A model generated the notes under the pieces. It made no database searches, had not been told where the DNA came from, and was given only the letters and a program-made list of their open reading frames with translations. Of a stretch of DNA of 64,000 nt, positions 57,501-64,000 are shown piece after piece. Position numbers and translations under genes: made by a program. This stretch comes from Chinchilla lanigera. Lineage: Eukaryota; Chordata; Mammalia; Rodentia; Chinchillidae. The stretch is from assembly GCF_000276665.1 (NCBI RefSeq), contig NW_004955417.1, forward strand, positions 24,101,974-24,165,973. The letters run 5' to 3'. The stretch's first letter is position 1. Every line of letters begins with the position of its first letter.

Positions 57501-58905
57501 GCTCTGAGCATGACTTCTAGAATCCTGGAAAACAGAATGTGGAAGCAAAACTAGGCCTACTGCCTCCTAAACAGAAACCCTTGCATCATCCATACAACGG
57601 AGTTACTGGGAGCTAAGCAAAGCTCCCATTGCTCCGCTAGACTAACTCCCTGCTCACACGTGGCCAGATGATGAAGGGAGTCCTGGAGCAGTTCTGCGGA
57701 TTCAGAAAGAAATGTAGAAGAATAAATAAACACGCAAGAGGGAAAAAGGGTATAACACACACACACGCACACATGCACATAATACACACAAATGGTCTTG
57801 CTCCTTATTTGCAAATGGAGAGTAGAGTTTATAAATTAGATCCACATGTACTTGTGATATTCAAGTATTTTTAGATATCTGATGGTGGCCGCAAAGAATA
57901 TTGGTGTAGTAGAGACAACAAGAATTTCTGAGGATTTACTGATCTCAGGCATGAATTTTCTGGGATGGAATTCCAGGAAGGTATAGAATACCTCGCTGAT
58001 GGAATAAAACATGGATTAGAGTTAGTCATGTACTTCTGACAGCGAGGCTCCACATACAGACAAAATTTTGACTCACAACAATGTCAATTCAGACAGACAC
58101 CAAGTATATTTCATGCTACTGTTCACCTTCTATGTCAGAATGTCAAGATCTTTGTTTCAACATATGGCAACCTATGTGGTGAGGGTATGTTAAACCAGAC
58201 AGTAAAGTATGTACCCTTGAGAGTGTCATCTGTGTCTAAAGAGGCAACACTGTCAGGCATTTCATCTTTAGAGCACTGTGCAGCTAAGGAAGCTTAACGA
58301 GACAGATCTCTTTTGTCTCAGAGAGACTCCAAGTATCACTGAAGCAGGAAGCATTTTAATAGGCGTGAATGCAGGATGCTTATGTACATTGGTATGAATA
58401 TTAGAAACTTGGTGTTTAGTTTCCCTGGGAAATCAGGAGGTGGGGGAAAAGTAATTTATGTTCACTTAGTGTTGAATTTAATACAAGTAACTTGCTTATC
58501 TTTTCTTTAAAGCCACATTACTCATAAAATTATAATTCTTTGCCATGGCTTGTTGACTGTTGACAAAGCTCTTTTTTCCTAAAGAAATCAGTAGTGTAGG
58601 AGACAAGCCTATAATACAGAGACACACCAAATTAGACAGAAATATGAAGCGCTGTGGAGTGATGGGTAAAGGTGAAAGCAGAGGCCAGACAGAACCAGGC
58701 CTCAGGTGGGAGGTTAAATGAGGGGGCCAGCCACTACTACAGCTGTTACACCATAAGCCAGTCTGTAGAAACTTCTAAAAATTTGAGTACGAATGATCAA
58801 GCTAGAGGAATACAACTTCTCTACACACACAAAAAGGTATTTTTCATTTTCATTAGACCCAACCCCTCTATTTCAAAAGCTACAATAATCCAACCAACTT
58901 GATAA
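57501..58905. other. Unassigned stretch with a short CA array
   Basis: A broken CA-rich array is at 57753-57792. Nothing else was named. Confidence 0.45.
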
Positions 58906-58907
58906 GC

Positions 58908-59130
58908 TAGGTACTGGCAAACTATGGAACCTAAAGGACAAATCTAGTCTACTATATGTTTTGTAAATACAGTTTTAATGGAACCTGGCCACATCCATTT
59001 GTTTATGTTGTCTGTGGTTGCTTTCAAATTTCAGAGGAAGAGTTTAGAGCTGTTAAAGAGATCCTATGACTCACTAAGTTCCCTAAATTTATCATCCGGT
59101 TCTCTACCAAAAAGTTGCTGACCTCTGATA
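58908..59130 (+). mobile_element. hAT/Charlie-like MER element
   Basis: 'ggtactggcaaactatggaa', 'cctaaaggacaaatctagtc', 'tttgtaaatacagttttaat', 'ggaacctggccacatccatt' and 'aaaagttgctgacctctgat' match a common mammalian non-autonomous element across its whole length. The class is known to me only approximately. Confidence 0.65.
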
Positions 59131-59683
59131 AAATAAATCTAACACTATTAAATCTAACACTGCAATAAATCTAAATGCTAGAGAGAAAGCTTTGAGAAGT
59201 TTATATATTGCAAGGAAATAGTTATTAGTGAATGCTTTCTAGTCCACAGAAAAAAAGATCCTTTCATGTCCACTCAGAAAAGATTCTGTGAAGTAAGGTG
59301 TGGGGGACAAAGACAGCAAGAGCCCACAGATAGTACCAAGTAAGAGTGGTCGGTAGAAGAAACAGGAAAAGTATTAAATGTAGCAGTCTTGTACATTTAG
59401 TACAAGGTAACCTAGGATAATAAGTAGTGATATGCATACTGATAGATTTAAGAAATCTACCTAAGATCTTAAAAGGGTAAGTTTCAGAAGTGTGACACAC
59501 TCTTAAGTGTCAAAGCTTATTTTTAAAATTTCTTTTTTAAAAATTTTTTTATTTTTAACATTGCTTGATAAATAAAGTTACCTGTGTACGGATATGGTGT
59601 GTAGCTTTAGGAAACAGTCTACATGACTTTGCATGTAAAAGATATATATGTAAATATTCATTTGCTGTACCCACTCTTTTTTT

Positions 59684-60270
59684 CGTTTTTAAAAAATTTA
59701 TTTTAAAAATAAAAGAAGAAAAACATATTAACAAACAGACATCCATTTACAAAATAGCATAAGAACAATACAAACAATACAGAGTTACAGACAAAGTGGT
59801 AGGAAATTAACAATTGTTGTTGTATTATGTATTGATATCTTCAAAGTGCTTTCTCAGGAAAACCAATAGACACATGCAAGACTGATCAAATAAGTAATCA
59901 TTGACTGTTCCTTTCAGTAAAGTGATAGAAGTCAGCAGTACAATTATGTTAGCTATCCTGTTTATACGTACATACATAATTTCCCCTTCTTTCTTTTATC
60001 TTTTCCTTCACTCCAGTTGCTCTTTACTTTTCAGCATTTTCCTTTCATTTCACAGTATCTGTCATAGCTCCTAATTTTTACTCACTCTTTCAGGTTCTTA
60101 TACTAGTGAGACAATGTGTTGCTTACACATGGAGGTCTGGCTTATTTCACTTATGAGTATGGTCTCTAGTTGTGACTATTTACCTGTAAAAGCCTCGAGT
60201 TTATCTTTCTTTATAGCTGAGTAATATTCCATTATATAAAAGTACCACAATTTTTTTTATCCCCTACTCT
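59684..60270 (-). mobile_element. L1 3' end (minus)
   Basis: A T-rich start, the dispersed 3'-UTR block near 59800-59860, then 'ggcttatttcacttatgagt' and 'gctgagtaatattccattat', the antisense of the L1 region just before the 3' UTR. Confidence 0.7.
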
Positions 60271-61236
60271 TTACATTAGTTTTTCCTTGCCAGTTTCAAA
60301 ATTCATGACTTACACCCTTGTGGTAATTTTCATCTGTTCTCTACTGCTCTACTCTGTGTTCTAATCTGTTCAAAGTACTTCTGTCGGCTCATGATTCCAA
60401 AAGCACTACCTGTCTTATCGATCAGCTCATACCAAATGGGCATCACCATGAGCAAGAGACTGTGCTAGACCCCAAGGGAGATGCAGAACTGGGAGATGGA
60501 GTTTTGCTCACAAAATGCTCAAGATACTTGGGAGAATGTGTAGGAATGTGATTAACAGTACAAGATATTAGCAGACACCAAGCAAAAGATTTATCGTATT
60601 TCATGAATAAAGAGTGAGGGTCAATGGTCCAGAGACTGGTCCTAAAGATGGTGGGACATGAACAAGGGCGTACAAGAAAGGAGCAAAAGGAGCAAAGAGT
60701 ATCTAGGAAGCTAGCGATGCCCACCTGCATTCCAGAGCCTCCCATAGCCCCACATTCTTAGCAGGATAGATTCAGATGTGTAAGGCTCTGTCTGCACCTC
60801 TGCAGTTCTTGCTCACATAACTGTGTCTTCTATAGTGCTCCTTACAAATAAAATTTCCAGTGGTTCTTCTGGCTACTTTCCCTGCTCTGATCTTTTGGCA
60901 AACTCTTCCTAACACAGAGAACTTTCCTCATGCTTTTCTCAATCTCCCCATTGCTTGAGGTGCAAGTTGTTTAAAGGCACTCCCGGGGCTGGTTCCCTCA
61001 TGATCCCACTGCACACCAGTAGCACATGGGTCATACAGACGCAGTTCACAGCCTGAGTTCTGCAATGCGCAAGCTGCTCTCTGCTCAATAAAATAAGTGT
61101 ACTGATCACAGGTTTTGATATTAAATTGTCAATACAGCCTGAAATATTTATTCTCAGATTACTTATTTATCCCATTGTGAATCAGTGATAAGCAGCTCAC
61201 AGCCCAATACCTGTGCTCAGCCTATACTTCATTATT

Positions 61237-61327
61237 TTTTTGGTTTTTCTCCGGTACCAGGAACCGAACTCACGACCTTGAACTTGCCAGGCAGGCGCTT
61301 TTGCCGCTGAGCTAAATCCCCAGCCCC
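61237..61327 (-). mobile_element. ID SINE (minus), young copy
   Basis: 'tggtttttctccggtaccag', 'gaaccgaactcacgaccttg', 'aacttgccaggcaggcgctt', 'ttgccgctgagctaaatccc', 'cagcccc'. It has a 14-16 bp target duplication, CCTATACTTCATTATT, at 61221-61236 and 61326-61341. It has the same GCGGCAAAAGCGCC variant as the 55039 copy. Confidence 0.95.
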
Positions 61328-61379
61328 TATACTTCATTATTATTATTGCAAAAAGTTTTACTTTTAACTCACGAAGAAT

Positions 61380-61900
61380 TGTATCTATGTATGAGGCACA
61401 ATATATTTCAATATATGCATATATTATGGAATGATGAAATCCAGTGATTAACATCTCTGTCACCTCACATACTTGCCATTTTTTGTGGTGAGAACATTAA
61501 AAATCTAGTCTTTGATCTTTGCGTGATTTTGAAATATATAATACATCCTTATTAATTATAGACACAGTGTAATAATTCTCAAAAAGTCATTCCTTAAAAA
61601 GGCCTTCCTCCTGTCTAACTTTGTGTGCTCAGCCTTCTCCAGTTCCCCCCACCCCAGTCTCTAGTAACTGGGAATCTGACTTTTTTGGGAGTCCATTTTA
61701 TGTGTGAGATTAAGTGGCATTTATCTCTCTGCGTCCTGTGTACTTCTCACCATAATGTGTCCTAGCCCCACCCATGTTGTTTTGTAAGTATAGGATTCCT
61801 TTCTTGAAAGCTGAATAGTACTCCATTGTCCACATGCTCCATGCTTTTGTACACTCATTTGTGGTGGACACCTAGGTTCATCCCTATCTCAGCACCTGCT
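61380..61900 (-). mobile_element. L1M 3' end (minus)
   Basis: 'tatattatggaatgatgaaa' then 'tgattaacatctctgtcacc' (61448-61467), 'tgtggtgagaacattaaaaa', 'ccccagtctctagtaactgg' (61653-61672), 'gctgaatagtactccattgt' (61811-61830) and 'ggtggacacctaggttcatc' (61862-61881) follow the antisense 3' end of a medium-age L1 closely. Confidence 0.88.
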
Positions 61901-62435
61901 TTTAAAATACTGCTACTCTCCTCTACCTTCATTTCCTCTTCTCCAGAACCCAAAAGCACACACTGTCCATTTCAGGGGCTAAGAACAGAAGGCCTGTAAG
62001 CCAAAGTTGAATTAATCACCAATCCTTAAAAACTGGGAGATGTATGCATTGGAAAAGTGGCAGTTGTGCCTCATATTCCCCAGGGACAAGAATGGCTTGC
62101 AGTTGAGCAAATGAACCCATTCCCACATGGCAGGAGGCCCTGGGGTCCCAAGTGCCCCCCTGCATCCTGCAGCCTCGGCCTGCCCCCTCCCGTCTGGGTT
62201 TGACCCAGCCTTTATCTCCGGGGGCCGCAATGCTCTGTGAGGTGCGTTTGCCATTTTCTTCACAGCATGACTCCTGGATTCACATCTGGATGTGGACTCC
62301 TTGGGGGAGGCCTGCCCTCTCCCTTCAGCCTATCAGAGGGCAGCACAGGGTGCTCACAGTGAGCAAGGGCTGGATGAACACCTGATTAATAACCAGATGC
62401 ATGAATGTTCTATTCCATCCAGGTTACAAATATAG
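61901..62435. other. Unassigned stretch
   Basis: Overlapping frames at 62012-62263 (-) and 62152-62385 (+) in a GC-richer patch; no domain. Confidence 0.4.
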
Positions 62436-62437
62436 TC

Positions 62438-62600
62438 TACATTCTTTTTAAAAAGTTATTATTATTTTAAAGAGAGAGAAAAATAAAACAGAGTTTCAAA
62501 ACAGACTAATAGGAGAGTAACAATAATTAATATACTATGTATTGCTATCTTCATAGTAATTATTCAGAGTACAAGATATAGGCATGCAATATTGTCCAAA
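62438..62600. mobile_element. Dispersed L1-associated AT-rich block
   Basis: 'ggagagtaacaataattaat' then 'atactatgtattgctatctt' recurs near 47690, 59805 and 14010. It lies just before the L1 5' UTR below. Confidence 0.45.
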
Positions 62601-63180
62601 AAGTATTAGCACAAACCTTTCACCAGCATCAGTGGCCTCGGTGACTCTTCCCTCACCCATCCCCCACTGATATGGGAACCAGGCTGGGTCCTGGGCAACA
62701 TCTGAAGCCTCAGTGACCACAGTGCCCCCCCATTGTGGAAGCTACCACCATTATGGAAGCCAGGCTGAACCACAGACACCTTTAGGAACCTCAGTGAGCC
62801 TCCCATACCCATCCCCCATTGGCCTGGGAGCCAAATGAGTGCAACAAAACTTCAGAAGCATCTGCAACCACCCCTTGACCAGCACAGGAGCCATGCTGAG
62901 CACTGAGGACCTCTGGATCCTTACCCTGCCATGTCCACACCATCATTGGACTGAGGGTGAGCTCCAGGGAACGTCTGGATCTTCAAAAATAACAAAACAA
63001 AGGGGCAAAATGCAGTGTCAGACCTCTACCTGACCCAAAATAAGTCCAGGAGACATCAACACAGAAGAATCTGGAAGTCATACACCTGAAATTTCTGAAA
63101 TGATAGCAACTGAAGTAAAGAAACAACTCCACTGGCCACAGAAGACATCAGATCAGAAATAATCTCTCAGGTAAAAAAAA
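62600..63180 (+). promoter_or_regulatory. L1 5' UTR with degenerate internal repeats
   Basis: A GC-richer leader ahead of L1 ORF1. It contains loosely repeated units: 'gaaccaggctgggtcctggg', 'gaagccaggctgaaccacag' and 'ggagccatgctgagcactga', each followed by a CTCAGTGA- or GAGGACCTC-like end; and 'ctcacccatcccccactgat' versus 'atacccatcccccattggcc'. Spacing is roughly 100-120 bp. In rodents L1 promoters are often built from tandem monomers; that this leader acts as a promoter is inference. Confidence 0.6.
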
Positions 63181-63182
63181 AA

Positions 63183-64000
63183 ATGACAACAATAATGAAA
63201 GAATTGCTCAGCACATCCAAAGAAGACATAGATAAGAAAATAGAGGAGCACAGAAAAATCATGGAAACCTTGAATGAACAATATAGAAAAGGATTAGAAT
63301 ACATAAAACAGATTCAAACAGATATCCAGGAAATTAAAAATTCCATCAAAGGCTGGCAAACCACTGGAAGGAACTTGAAGATAGACTTTCAGACCTTGAA
63401 GACAGTATTGCCACTAACAAACATGACAGGCAGGATCTCTTAAAAATAAAAAGGAACCAGTAAATAACAATTCAACAACTGCAAGATGAAGCGAAGAAAA
63501 ATAATGTGAGATTAATAAGTATCAATGAAACAGCAGCTGTCAACACAAAAGACATAAAAAGACTATTTGTAGAAATAATAGCAGAAAATTTCCCAAGCAT
63601 GGAAAAAGAATCAGACATGCAGTTAAGTGAAGCATGTAGAACTCCAATTAGCCATAACCAAAATAAATCTAAACCCAGACACATAGTGATCAAGATCTCA
63701 GAAAGTCAACCAAAGATCAGAATATTAAAAGCTGTTAGAGAAAAGAAACAGATCGCCTATAAAGGAAAGCCCATAAGAATAACAGCAGATTTCTCAACAC
63801 AAACCATCAAGTCAAGAACAGCTTGGAGTGAAGTATTTCAGGCACTGAAAGGAAACAACTTCCAACCCAGATTGATGTACCCTGCAAAACTATCCTCCAA
63901 AGTTAATGGAGAAATACAATATTTCCACAATAAAGAACAACTGAAGAAATTCATGAGTGCCAAACCAATGCTACAAAGAGTACTAAAAGATATTCCAGAA
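63183..64000 (+). pseudogene. L1 ORF1 (RNA-binding chaperone), frameshifted, 3' end beyond window
   Basis: L1 ORF1 encodes the trimeric RNA-binding protein that coats L1 RNA. ATG at 63183 opens 86 codons of coiled-coil-like sequence (MKELLSTSKEDIDKKIEEH, then NEQYRKGLEYIKQIQTDIQE), ending in a stop at 63441. From about 63355 the family sequence continues in another frame (HWKELEDRLSDLEDSI), and from about 63490 in a third (NNVRLISINE). The last stays open to the window edge without a stop and contains the RRM end and the C-terminal domain: RHIVIKISESQPKIRILKAV, YKGKPIRITADFS, AWSEVFQALKGNNFQPRLMY and PAKLS. At least two frameshifts make this copy non-functional, although the C-terminal part is well preserved. 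Confidence 0.9.

Noticed and set aside
1616..61327. tRNA-Ala-like segments with A and B boxes
   Set aside because: They are ID SINEs with A-rich tails and target duplications; no mature tRNA fold is kept.

Overview
The window is 64 kb of mammalian, almost certainly rodent, nuclear DNA. The diagnosis rests on its repeats: tRNA-Ala-derived ID SINEs, 7SL-derived B1 SINEs with the internal 29-bp duplication, dimeric B1-dID SINEs, rodent-type MaLR LTRs, and ancient mammalian MIR, L2, L1M, MLT1 and MER5A elements. The youngest ID copies have a lineage-specific sequence and long intact target-site duplications. The mix looks non-murid (a beaver/kangaroo-rat-like or other non-mouse rodent), but the species cannot be fixed by eye. 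I found no CRISPR array, operon, phage or bacterial feature.

No intact conventional protein gene is recognisable, so the window is best read as intergenic DNA or the inside of a large intron. The two best non-repeat coding candidates are an unrecognised 163-codon frame at 43438-43929 (+) and a possible exon at 29223-29468 (-) bounded by good splice-like signals. Almost all other open frames are chance frames, frames through repeats, or frames across the N gap.

Layout: 1-2743 holds an L1 ORF2 remnant (+), then an L1 3' end (-) split by a MaLR LTR that itself carries a young ID, then a MER5A. 4373-5480 has a 58-bp tandem duplication and two B1-dID SINEs. 7300-9195 has an old repeat, L2 and two IDs. 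11.5-14.6 kb has MIR, B1, L1M (+), an (AGAGAT) tract and L1 (-) pieces. 16.1-16.8 kb has a TTA microsatellite and a 198-bp assembly gap between an ID and a B1. 21-23 kb has an LTR-like element and a 3'-complete L1M (+). 24.1-25.2 kb is an L2 split by an L1M. 26-28 kb has B1, a GAGACA tract and MIR. 29.2-31.2 kb has the possible exon, an L1 3' UTR and a 42-bp perfect palindrome. 32-35 kb has L2, B1-dID with a CA array, and a local 170-190 bp duplication. 37-46 kb has IDs, the 163-codon frame, L1-like sequence and MIR/L2. 46.5-51.3 kb has MER5A, a second LTR-like element, MIR, and an ID/LTR/B1 nest in a pentanucleotide tract. 53-57.5 kb has MIR, a MaLR solo LTR, an ID, a B1 split by a solo LTR, and MLT1. 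58.9-64 kb has a hAT-like element, two L1 3' ends (-), a young ID, and the 5' part of an L1 (5' UTR plus frameshifted ORF1) running off the right edge.

The main biological content is therefore a layered record of transposition. Several insertions can be ordered relative to each other from intact target-site duplications. I saw nothing I would call a new molecular system.
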